Positions 20,400-30,599 of a DNA stretch of 64,000 nt are shown here, one piece after another (positions within the stretch are counted from its first letter, which is position 1; every line of letters starts with the position of its first letter). The stretch spans positions 57,737,766 through 57,801,765 of the forward strand of contig NC_072801.1 of assembly GCF_028583425.1 (NCBI RefSeq), in the 5' to 3' direction. The translations under genes were made by a program, and so were the position numbers. A model generated the notes under the pieces. That model worked only from the letters and a program-made list of their open reading frames with translations, did no database searches and was not told where the DNA came from. The DNA comes from Eublepharis macularius. Its lineage: Eukaryota; Chordata; Lepidosauria; Squamata; Eublepharidae.

Positions 20400-20820
20400 C
20401 TTCTGGCCGGAAGAGTCTTTCTCAGCTACTCATTGGCTACAACTAAAAAAGGGGGAAAGGGGCGGGGACAGAGGGGGGCCAGGAACGAGGATAGGTCTGT
20501 TCCGAGCGCGCTTCCTTCTCCTTCTGCCCCACCCCGTTTTTCTCTCTGTGCGCGTGCGCGTGCCCTGACCATGACGTAGAAGACGGAAGTGGGCGAGGCC
20601 GTTTGGAATTTTGGCGCGAGAGCGGCCGTTGAGGTTTATTGGGTTCGCGCGCGCTTCAGGGTAGGAACAATATTCCCCCTCCCCCCAACTGACTGAGAGA
20701 CGGGTCAGGGAAGCGCCTGCTGCATCCAGGAACTCGCAAAGGGGAGCAAGGCTTTTCTTTCGTTACAAAACCCCGTCCTTTGGGGGACTGAGAGGAGACG
20801 GAGAAGGGAAAGAGGTGAGA
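20400..20820 (+). promoter_or_regulatory. PKMYT1: CpG-rich promoter and non-coding first exon of PKMYT1
   Basis: This is a GC- and CpG-rich stretch in otherwise CpG-poor DNA. It holds an ETS-type CCGGAAG (20407-20413), an inverted CCAAT box ATTGG (20432-20436), a CRE-like TGACGTA (20572-20578), a second ETS core CGGAAGT (about 20584-20590), an E2F-type TTTTGGCGC (20609-20617) and another ATTGG (20638-20642). Such a set fits a G2/M cell-cycle gene. Possible first-exon donors are gtagga at 20661 and the stronger gtgaga at 20815. The first coding exon lies 2.8 kb downstream, so the first exon is probably untranslated. The transcription start itself is inferred. Confidence 0.6.
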
Positions 20821-21010
20821 CGCCCCCTTGGCCTCCTTCCCAAGTGGCAGTGGAGGGAGTTGTGGGGTTCACTGCCGTTGCCCGCTCTCATGCTTTCAAG
20901 AGTCAAAGCTCCCTTGTCAGATACCAAAGAAGTGGGTAACCTTCAGTCTTATTATATGTCACATTTCGGTGGCTTGTAAGTTTAGTTAGACTGTGTATAT
21001 GTGTTACTGG

Positions 21011-21229
21011 TAAGGTTGCCAACCTCCGGGTGGGGGGCTGGAGATCGCTCACAATTGCAAATGATCTTCAGGTCACAGAGATCAGTTTCCCTGGAGGAAA
21101 TGGCTCCTTTGGAGGGTGGACTTTATGCCAATTATACCCCCTTTTGAGACCCCTCCCCAATCCTCGCACTCTCCAAGCTCCATCCCTCAGATCTCCAGGA
21201 ATTTCCTACCAGAGATGGCATCCCTAATT
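21011..21229 (+). mobile_element. MITE, TAGGGTTGCCA family
   Basis: taaggttgccaacctccggg ... caggaatttcctaccagaga. It lies in PKMYT1 intron 1. Confidence 0.65.
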
Positions 21230-21449
21230 CTAGACAATTTTTTTTGGTATGGCTAGTACTGAATTTTAGAATTATATTTTTATTTTCAAGGCTGTCTGGA
21301 TTTTATCCTCTAGATCTGTATATGCAACTATTAACTGAATTAGTATTTAGTTTACCTACCAATATGCATTGATTAGGTGGTCAGTAAATATAGCCAACAT
21401 CACTGTTCTCTCTCTCTGAAGTTGTGATTGTAATTACACTGAGTTATGG

Positions 21450-21660
21450 TTAAGAAAGTGTGATGTAGTGGCTAGAGTACCTGACTGGGATCTGGGAAAT
21501 CCAGGTTTTGAATCCCTACTCTGCAGTGGAAGCTTGCTGAGTGAACTTTGGCCAGTTGTGCACTCTCAGCCTAACCTACTTCATTGGCCTGTTCTAAGGA
21601 CAAGCTACGTTGGGTCCCTGCTGAGACGAAAAGTCAGCTGTCAATAAATAAGCACATACA
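21450..21660 (+). mobile_element. tRNA-derived SINE
   Basis: tgatgtagtggctagagtac, gatctgggaaatccaggttt and the tail tcaataaataagc. It lies in PKMYT1 intron 1. Confidence 0.7.
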
Positions 21661-22434
21661 CATGTAAATGGATAAAATCCAATAAGGAATAATTAATTTG
21701 TGTTAAGTGATCAGCTGAAGGCTCTGATGTAATATGCTTATGATTGCCCCGTTGTGAATTACTCCAGAACACTTGCCACTTCCAGGTCCTGTACACATTA
21801 AATACTAATTTGGATTAGAATTTCTATTTTATCCCATATATAGCTGCTGAAAGGTAACTCTATGTACTGCTTATTCTCAGTGTTCCTTGGTAGAAAGAGA
21901 GTAATTTTGGGTCTTGTCTTATTTTATTCATTCCAGATCCTGTCTTTTTAAACCTTGACACACTAAACTTAATAATGCAAGTCATGGATTTCTGATGTCC
22001 TTTGAAACCTCCTTGTAGTTTTCTGTTGCTGCTTTTTTTTCTGTGACTATGCTGACTGCTTTATTTGCTTTTGCTTGGACTTCCTCCAGAGAGTCTGATT
22101 CCAGTCTTGTCAGTTTCATCTCAATCACACAGGCCATTAGAAACTCCATCACTGTTATTGATGGCTTTATGACAATTGCAGCAGATGGATGGGATGCCTC
22201 TTACCTCAGATGCTCCCCAAATGGCTGGTGCCTAGATTCAGTAGACTGCTGGGTATTGCAGCTGTTTAAACAGGACTTCTAGTATCCGGGTAGAGTCAGG
22301 CTGGTTGTAGAAGGAGCCTTGAAAGTGTGTGTTTTCAAAAAACAGGAAAAAGACTCTAGCTGCAAATGAACATATTTTTAAGTGACTCGTGCCGGGTAAA
22401 AACTTATTTATGCAGTCATATTTGGGAACTAGAC

Positions 22435-22595
22435 ATCAAGAGCTCCTGGTCAGTCACAGCTCTTTCAGGGCTCTCTCAGCCCCACCCACCTCACAGGGTG
22501 ATTGTTGTGGGGATAGTAATAGCGTGCTTTGTAGACCACTCTGAGCGGATGTTAAGTTGCCCTGAAGGGCGGTATATAAATCGAATATTATTAAA
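22435..22595 (+). mobile_element. SINE 3' part
   Basis: tcagtcacagctctttcagg, ctcagccccacccacctcac and gggcggtatataaatcgaat are a typical squamate SINE body and tail. Confidence 0.65.
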
Positions 22596-22979
22596 TAGCA
22601 TTTTCAAGTTCCAGTGCACCACTTGTGGTCATTCCATTATTTGAAACTGATTCCTTTTATATGTATACTTTCATACAGCTTACAGATAGAGAAGTTTAAA
22701 ATACTGAATTTCAGTTGTGGGACAATCCTTTTACCTAAAGCTTATTTCAAGAGGTATTAGTCGTCGCTTGACAAAGCTTCCATAAGGATTCTGTTTCTGT
22801 TCCCATTACTTCAGATGGGCTCTCATGTCATTTCCTTTAAGGCATCTGCCTGAAAATACTTTTCATTTTCTATTTACATTCTTCTCTCTCCTCTCCCACC
22901 TCCACCCTTTTACTCACATTAAACATTAAGAACTCTTGATAGTCCAGAGTGAATTCTGTTTTCTGTGCAGGCAGCATTG

Positions 22980-23200
22980 ATAATAAGTTATTGTGTATTA
23001 GAATCAGGGAGATCCAGCTTCAAATCCCACCTCAACCACAGAACATAGCTGGGTGACCTTGGGCCAGTCATACGTTCTCAGTCAGACCTACCTTACAGGA
23101 TTGTTGTGAGAATATAATTTAGAGGAGAGCAATGTAAGCTGCTTTAGATCCCCACTGGGGATAAAGGTGGGTATAATGTTCGTTATTGTAATTTTGTCTA
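22980..23200 (+). mobile_element. tRNA-derived SINE
   Basis: tagctgggtgaccttgggcc, ttgttgtgagaatataattt and gtaagctgctttagatcccc. It lies in PKMYT1 intron 1. Confidence 0.7.
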
Positions 23201-23612
23201 TCATTAGCAAAAAAGGATGATTGCTGTGACTGTTGCTACATCCAGTATTGCTGGAGCTCTTTTGGCAGGAGGTAGAACTACTCATTTAGGATTCAAATTA
23301 CTATTAAATACCGCGAGCACAGTGAGCAATGGGGTTAGCAAGAGGGGTGGAGCCTTTAGTTGCAAATAGCATTGTGGGGGATGCTTCTGGAGATAATCTG
23401 GGGCTAGGATGTCCTGATTTCCTTCGTGTTTGGCACTGCAACTTACACCATCATCCCGATGCTAGTGGCCAATTCTGAGAGACCTAGCTTTATTTTCAGA
23501 GTAGTTATGCTTGCCACAGATAGATGGATCCTTTTATTATTATTATTATTATTCCCAATGACTACAAGTTCTGCTCTTTTCCTGCAGCACCTTCCTGTGG
23601 TGGAACCCAGGC

Positions 23613-23981
23613 ATGCCAGTACCTCTTGACTGTGCAGGGGCAGAGACCCACTTGAGTCGTACTCCTCTGCCAGTGCCTGCCTTCTTCCATGAAGCAGAAT
23701 GCAGCTTTTCTGTCAAGAAGGCACATCAGCCACTCAGCTACACCCTCCCTCCACGGCCACGCCACAAGAGCACGCTAACTGTGAGCCGAATTTTTTCTGA
23801 CCGCCGGCTTCAGCCATGGACCCAGCCCCACCCACGCAGTGTGTCCTTTCATGGAGCTCAGAGGCAGCCACCATCTCTGCATAGTCGCCCCTATGATGCT
23901 TCCAAGAGAGAGCTGTTTTTCAGGCAGTGCTTCCAGCAGCTGAGCCGTCTGGGGCGGGGATCATTCGGTGAAGTGTACAAG
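23613..23981 (+). CDS. PKMYT1: PKMYT1 coding exon 1
   Basis: The acceptor is tttcctgcag at 23587 and the donor is gtaaga. The ATG at 23613 is the first in the exon and gives MPVPLD, close to the family's N-terminus. The exon ends at phase 0 inside the glycine loop (GEVYK). Confidence 0.95.
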
Positions 23982-26900
23982 GTAAGAGAATGGCAAAAGC
24001 ACCACAAGCTTTTTGACATGAAAGGCTATCTTCTTTCAGATGCTGAGATTTTGCAGGACCTAGTAAATGGAAGTATTGTGGGAGCCCTAAAAGTAAATAT
24101 TGAGATGCGGAGAGCAAAGGCTGGTTGAATTCTGGACTATCTCGCTGCCTGGGGGGATTGCAGGATGAGGAGCAGCTAGGAATCTTTTTCCACTCTGCAA
24201 GAGATGTTTGTAAACATATAAGCAGATTTTAGAAAATGGTTGGTTCCCATGGGTAGAGTTGGGAGTCAGTACATAAAATAAGTAAACCTTGTATTTGCAT
24301 AACTTGTTCTGTGTACAATATAATTGGCAGTAGGTTTGGGTCAGGTATAAAAAAGAATTTCCCATAGTGCCAAACTATGCCAGATTTGCTGCCATGAGAT
24401 GTGGTAATGGTCACTGGCTTAGGTGACTGCAAAGGGAGGGGGTATTGGAAAATGTATGAAGGATAGATCTATGAACAGTTGTTAGCTATTTTGCCCAAAG
24501 ATAACAATATCCAGTTGTGCTGGATAAAAAACAATGAGGGAGAGCTGTTGATCTGATGCCTTACATGTAAGTTTCCTGGAAACATCTGTTTCACTATTAC
24601 TGGAAACTTGATTTGAGGTTACATGGACCCTTAGTCTTATGTAGCAAGGCTCTTAAGTTTTTGGTTTTTAACTCGAGGTTATTTTTCTGTTATCCATTCC
24701 ACACACTCTTCCTGGAAAATTGCATACTCTGCAACTAGAAGAGTATTACAATGAAATGTCTTCAATATTCAGTCCCCTGTTTTTTTATTATATGCTCTTA
24801 ATTTCTGGTGTTTTTAGAAGCTTCTGTTAGGTTCAAACAAGAACAAATAGCATATACTTTTCATATGTTTTTCTTAACTTGCACAACATGAGATGAACAT
24901 AACTTCTTGGCATAGAATCTGATTTTTTTTTGGCGCAGCATCCTACCAGCCCTAGCTGGTCTGTTAGGACTCCTGGGTACTATCCCAGGGTGAGGTTTCC
25001 CGAACAGCCTGGGGCCTTTTCAGCATCCAGAGCTTGATAAGCTCCTATTTCATCTTTTACAGGTGCGCTGTAAGGAGGATGGACAGTTATATGCAGTGAA
25101 GCGTTCTATGGAGCCTTTCCGGGGTGAAGGTGACAGGCAGCGCAAACTGGCCGAGGTGCGCAAGCATGAACGTGTGGGACATCACCCCAACTGTGTGAGC
25201 TTTGTGCAGGCCTGGGAGGAGCGTGGGCAGCTTTACATCCAGACAGAATTGTGCCCAGGCAGCCTTCTGCAGTATTGTGAGCAACATGGCCCACTACCAG
25301 AATGGCAAGTGCGGGCCTTCCTCTGGGACCTGCTGCAAGGACTACGTCACTTACACAGTCATAACCTTCTGCACATGGACGTCAAGCCGGCTAATATTTT
25401 CCTCTCTTCTAATAATGTCTGTAAGCTGGGTGACTTTGGGCTGATGCTTGAGCTGGACTCTGGAGATCTAAATGATGCCCAAGAAGGGGATCCTCGCTAC
25501 ATGGCCCCCGAGTTGCTGCGAGGAGAGTATACCAAGGCTGCTGATGTCTTCAGGTACTGGTTGAGACAGGAAGGAGGGACCTAAATTCTTTTATGCCCAA
25601 GAAAACTACCAGCCTCTTGCTTTTTTTTCTTTGTTCCCTCACCTCAACATGTTCAGCTTGCATTTGGTTTTAGAAACCAATGCTGAAAATCTATAGCGCT
25701 TTGGTTTCTTGATCAGGATGTTTCTGTCCCCTCAGCCTTGGCATGACGATTTTGGAGATTGCCTGTAATATGGAGCTCCCCAATGGAGGGGAAGGTTGGC
25801 AGCAGTTGCGACAGGGCTATCTGCCTCCTGAGTTCACAGCAGGTGAGTGAGAACAAGGGAGAGGGGCATCTTTTATGTTGTATTTGCCAGTGTAGGGACC
25901 CTGCTGCCAGTCTACATATGAAGCAGGTAGACTGACCAAGTGGTTTTGGAAGACAGAAGGGCCTAGGGAGATAGCTGGTGACAAAGGGTTCAACCTCTTT
26001 TTCAGAAAAGCTTGGGCAGGCAACTGACTGTCCCTGCCCTTTCCAGGTCTCTCTGGTGAGATGCAGACTCTCCTTAGAGCCATGTTGGAACCCAGCCATC
26101 AGCTCAGGCCCTCAGTGGAGGCACTGCTTGGTACTACGCTCATGCAGAAGGCTGAGGGGCGACGGAAGCTGACAATGCTGGTGCAATCTGGGATCCAGCA
26201 CGGAGTTTCCATATGCCAGGTGAGCAGGGGCCTTGTCAGAGACAGCAACAATATGAACTCTATATGGTACTTCCAAGTCATCTCCTTCCTAGATCCAGGC
26301 CCGTGCCTCAATCCTTCCTAGTTGTTTCTGGAAATAAACCTCCTCGTCGCACTGAATCATTTTGTGCTGCTGAGCATAAATGCTTGCATATGTCACATTC
26401 CTGTTGCCATCATGCAGTTCATTCTTTCTGCCTGCCTGCTAGGAAGTGCTGTGATTCATACCAGCTCACTGTATGGTCTTGGAGCTCCTCCTGCCCCTAG
26501 CTATTAGAGGCCTCATTGTCAGCTTTGACTTGTCACTCAGGGCACTTGTGCTGTTCCACCTGTTGCTTCTTTCCTCAGGACTCAGTATGTTGTTTTCTAT
26601 CCCTCCCAGACCCTTTTCAGGTTTGTGCAGTGGCTTTGGGGGACTGTATGCAGCCCAGCTCATTGGCTACTGTTTTGGCATCAGAATGTTCCAGTCACAC
26701 CCCCTCACTCACCCTTCCCCTGCCCGCTGGAAGACAGCAGCCTCTCCAGTGACTGGGGTGAAGAGAGAGATGAAGATGAGAATGATGGGAGCCTTGGTGA
26801 AGATGTCTTTGAGCTAACAGAGGCATCTGGACTTCACAACCATACTTGTCCTGTGGAGCTGTGGCCTGTTGAAAAGTAAGTGGCGCAGGCTCGGCAGAAG

Positions 26901-28690
26901 AGAACCCATTCAGATAAGTATAATGAGCTGTCGTTCCCCTGAAGAAAACAAACTTGTGCTTACTCAAACACCACAGGACCACCAGCCAGTCTGTCTTGGG
27001 AAGCAATATTTCCTGAACTGATGTCTGATATAATGTGCAATAAAATTGCTCATCAGTCCACTCTGCTTTGGGGAAATTCTTCATCCTTTAGCATGCATCC
27101 ACACTATCAAATTTGCTCCCCTAGATCTAGCTGTGACAGTCTGAAGCCCAAGAGGAGAGTGGATACCAATTCTTCCTGACCACAGATTTCATTAATAGCA
27201 GCAGTGTGTTTTGCTCCTGTGACCATTTTGTTCCAGAATTTTTATCCAACTACATGCCACAGAATCATCTCCTAGACTGTCTTACCCACAAAGGAAAATC
27301 CAGTTGCACTTGATGGCTACAGCACCATATCCAACGATATGTGGACACAGCCCTGAATTCTGAGCCCCCGCCCTTCCCCTTTTGTGATCCTTACATGTGC
27401 ATGTTTAACCATTGGATAGTGATCAACTGTCAGTTCCTGTGCTCAGAATTGTCTTTAACTAAAATCAGGCATCTTCTGGTTATAATCTGTTCTTGTAACA
27501 TATGGTATCATTATATTGGAAGAAGGGTTTGTTTAAAAATTGTGCATGAGCGGGTATGTGTTTCAGAATGGTGATATTTAAAAACAAGAGTAGAATCAGC
27601 TCCGCTATCCTTGCTCCCCAATGTTTGAATCAAGTCCTGCCCCCTACTCTGCCGGGTCAAATCACTCTTCTCTTTGCCGGTACTCCCCCCGCCCTGCCCC
27701 AAAATGTGGGATGACCAAAATGACTCAATAGTCTTGAGAACGGGAAGGATGGCTATTCAGGCAGAAGTTTGTAAGAGCTGCTGGGTGCGGCTTTTGAAAG
27801 GGAGAGGAGGACGCATCTAGCCAGCTTCCTATGATAAAGAGGAGAGCAGGGTGGCTGCTTATGCATGCATAAATAGTTCCAGTGTTGAAAGCTAGCCTGG
27901 ATTCCCTGCCCTCTTTTCCATCATGCTTCCCTTTCAAGAAATCAAAGGTTATGGTGAGAAAAACAGATGCCTTAGAGCAGCTGCTTCTTTTGCAGACTTC
28001 CTAACTCCCCAGTGCTGAATATATGCCCCAGCATGGGAAGCACCTCCACTCCGCGACACCCTACACCACAGCAGACTGGTGGCAGGAAGAACAGGTGAGC
28101 TTATGGGGGTTACTGGGGAGACTGCAAAAGACCTTCCTGGATTCTTTCCTACAGCTGTGCATGCAAACTGAAGATGAAAAGCTGTGCCCAGACTTGTTCA
28201 TGACTCAGGCAGTAATTGTAGCACTGGACTCATTTATCCTTGTGGAAATGTGTTGTCCTCTCCAATACTGTACAGGGCATGATGTCCTGACCTTTGAGGT
28301 CTTGCCAGGCTTCCTTTGCTGTGAAGTTGTGGCTGGGTAAGTTGGCTCCCTCAAGGTGAAATCTTATTTGGAGAACTCTGTAGGGGCTGATGCCTGATTT
28401 CATTGCCTGCCTTTTGTTGTGTCTGTTCTAGGTCTGTGGCCCTCCAAGGCAGTCCTAACCTTAGCTGTATCAGCCGGGAGCCCTCTGGTGACAGCCTCAC
28501 TTCATCAGACTCTCTGCCTGTGAGCAGCCTGCGCCGTACACTAGCTTTTGAGGATGAAGATGAGGACAGGATCAACCAGTGGGAAGCAGTTCTTGCCCAG
28601 TGTTCCCATCAATGTTCCACATTTGAGCCAAAAAACCTGCTAAGCATGTTTGAGGACTCTATGGTGGCTGAACAGAAGTGCCAGAGTTGA
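23613..28690 (+). CDS. PKMYT1: Membrane-associated tyrosine/threonine CDK1-inhibitory kinase (Myt1), complete
   Basis: Seven coding exons: 23613-23981, 25063-25553, 25736-25842, 26047-26219, 26610-26875, 27996-28094 and 28432-28690. Together they give 587 residues, against 499 that I recall for human. The N-terminal region has the family's [10 protein letters not shown] and RSVSFHG motifs. The kinase domain shows the glycine loop [11 protein letters not shown] (113-123), catalytic lysine AVKR (K136), [10 protein letters not shown] with catalytic D229, DFG at 247-249 and APE ending at 273. A hydrophobic tryptophan-rich segment (about 376-404, [10 protein letters not shown]) matches the ER/Golgi membrane anchor. 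The tail has [14 protein letters not shown] (483-489) and [12 protein letters not shown]. Myt1 phosphorylates CDK1 on Thr14 and Tyr15 and blocks entry to mitosis. All seven junctions keep one frame to the stop. Confidence 0.97.
25063..25553 (+). CDS. PKMYT1: PKMYT1 coding exon 2 (kinase core)
   Basis: The acceptor is atcttttacag and the donor is gtactg. It encodes [15 protein letters not shown] through [11 protein letters not shown] and AADVF. It holds the catalytic lysine, the HMD catalytic loop and DFG. It ends at phase 2. Confidence 0.97.
25736..25842 (+). CDS. PKMYT1: PKMYT1 coding exon 3
   Basis: The acceptor is gtcccctcag and the donor is gtgagt. It encodes [16 protein letters not shown] then [18 protein letters not shown], which closely matches the family. 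Confidence 0.96.
26047..26219 (+). CDS. PKMYT1: PKMYT1 coding exon 4 (end of kinase lobe)
   Basis: The acceptor is ccctttccag and the donor is gtgagc. It encodes [29 protein letters not shown] and [18 protein letters not shown]. It ends at phase 0. Confidence 0.95.
26610..26875 (+). CDS. PKMYT1: PKMYT1 coding exon 5 (membrane anchor)
   Basis: The acceptor is atccctcccag at 26609. A competing AG at 26620 would shift the frame, while this one gives [19 protein letters not shown], which aligns with the family's membrane segment, followed by TPPHSP and [10 protein letters not shown]. The donor is gtaagt at 26876. Confidence 0.93.
27996..28094 (+). CDS. PKMYT1: PKMYT1 coding exon 6
   Basis: The acceptor is cttcttttgcag and the donor is gtgagc. 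It encodes [20 protein letters not shown] then [12 protein letters not shown]. The GSTSTPR block is identical to my recollection of the human protein, which fixes the frame. Confidence 0.94.
28432..28690 (+). CDS. PKMYT1: PKMYT1 coding exon 7 and stop
   Basis: The acceptor is gtctgttctag. It encodes [16 protein letters not shown], the [13 protein letters not shown] segment and the conserved C-terminal block [12 protein letters not shown], ending QKCQS-TGA. Confidence 0.96.
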
Positions 28691-29160
28691 TGAGAACTTC
28701 ATTTAGTTTCTGGTTTGCTTAGCACTCCTATGGCTGAACAGAGGAGCGCCTTCCCTCAAGTGGATACCCAAAGCTGGTGGCCTAGAGCTCAGTCTAGCAA
28801 AAGGAAGGCAGGCCCTCCAGGGATGCTTCCCTGCATGTTGCTGCTGCTGTGCAGTTTCTTACCTTCAGGGAATCAAGATTACACAGGCATCCTACTGTAT
28901 TCTGCTGGCAGGCAGCAAGAGTAGGGTATGCTGTCAGGTCATTTGAGGGGAAAGGGCTTGCTTTTATGTAGGGATGAGGGATAAACTGAATGCACCTGTG
29001 TACTTTTTAAGCTGTCTGTCCCTTCTGTTTGGGCTGTGAGGTAGGGATGTGTTGCCTGCTGTGGGAAATGGGGGCTTTAAACATGCCTCCCTTTCATGCT
29101 GGGATTTGACAAAGGTGTCAGCTATATGACTTGATAATAAAAGCATTTTGAAATGGCCAT
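28691..29160 (+). terminator. PKMYT1: PKMYT1 3'UTR and poly(A) signal
   Basis: A canonical AATAAA lies at 29136-29141 in the context gataataaaagcatt. A short 3'UTR of about 470 bases is inferred. A GT-rich stretch (aacagtgtttttcttctc) follows it. Confidence 0.7.
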
Positions 29161-30599
29161 AAAACAGTGTTTTTCTTCTCTTCAGGTATGACTTGATTGT
29201 AACTCATTATTGAACTTTGGCCAAAATAGTGAGAGAAAGGAAAAAGAAATACCCCTTGTTTTTGACCGAGTTGATTTGAACCAGGCACCTTTTCATCCAG
29301 GAACAGCTTCCAACTCGCAGACTTGTGTCCTGGGTTTCTCCATCACTTCCAAGCATATTATCTGATTCAGCCCTAGGAAGAAGGTGTTCCTAATTTGGGT
29401 AGTGGATGTTTGTCTCTAATCTGATTTAATCCCAAACATTTTTCTTGGAACATTCACAATTTACAGTTCAACCCCATGCAGAATTGCTCTAGTCTAAGAC
29501 CACTGAAATCAAAGGTGTTCAAATAGAGTAAGTCTACATAGGATAGCACTGTGAGTCTCCTAGCTCCCCTTCGTCTGTTAACAGAGACTGTAATCCTCCT
29601 ATCTATACTTGGGAGTAAGGCCAATTAAACTGAGTGGGATTTATTTTGGAGTGTGCATACCTTGGACTGGGGCACTCATGTCCTCTACTCTTTCTTTAGT
29701 GTTCTAGTCCTTCATAAATTATATTGCCGAATGAAAATTAGAATGTGAATGAAGTCCTCCTCTCCAAGAGAGTTGCCTTGTTATGTGGGCTTTAGCTCTA
29801 TAGCCACACTTGAACTTCTGTGGCAAAGAATTCCATCCTCGTAGTAGAGGGATTTGCATAGACAGATATAGACTGTAAAAGTAATAATGACCTCTGTTAG
29901 CCCTAATTGCAATCTGCTCTGGTTTCTTGTTCTGCAACTGGAAAGGAAGTGTAAGGATTGCTGCACAGTGCTGGGATTCTATTGTTAATAACTGGCATTT
30001 TGTGACCATACTAACAAAAGTCCGTGCTTGCCTGCTTCGGTCCAGGATATGCTTGACCACCCCCCTCCCTCAACACTAGCTTAGCAAAATGCACTTGTTT
30101 CCCTTGAGGGAAGGGTTACAGCAAACCCCAGTGTTCTTGCCAGTGCAAGTCTCTCAGGCTTAGGTTCCGTGGAATCAAAGTGCATAATCAGATGATTAAC
30201 TGAGATCTATAATTCCACTACTTTCAAAATAAATTCAGTTAATAACTAGCTCTGAATGGCATTTGCAGAATTTTCCTTAAGCATTTTTCCACAACCTGGG
30301 GGGAGTTTAGTGCTTTCCAAGAAAACAGAGAAGACTACACCTGATTTCAAGGTGAGCCACTTATAATGTATCCAGGGGGGCACCCCTTCAGCAGCTAGTC
30401 AAGTTCATTTGGAGCCAAGGCCAAAGGTCTTTTAACTCCCCCCCCCCCAACCTCAATAAACCTGCAAGGGCCTAGAATGAAATTCAGTGTGTGTTTCAAG
30501 ATGTAGATTATGCCTCAGATAGCACCCAGGAAAGTTTCTGGAATAGATTCAGCAAAGACAACAAACAGGGCAGGGGGGAAAAATGACACAATTGTCCTT
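29161..30599. other. Gap between convergent PKMYT1 and PAQR4
   Basis: No gene recognised. It contains a decayed small MITE at about 29460-29560 and otherwise unique-looking sequence. Confidence 0.5.

Noticed and set aside
26473-26817. 114-residue hydrophobic frame overlapping PKMYT1
   Set aside because: It is out of frame with the conserved SSLSSDW and WLWG blocks. The splice at 26609/26610 explains the real exon.
26621-26875. Alternative PKMYT1 acceptor at 26620 (cttttcag)
   Set aside because: It would shift the frame and lose the match to the family's membrane segment.
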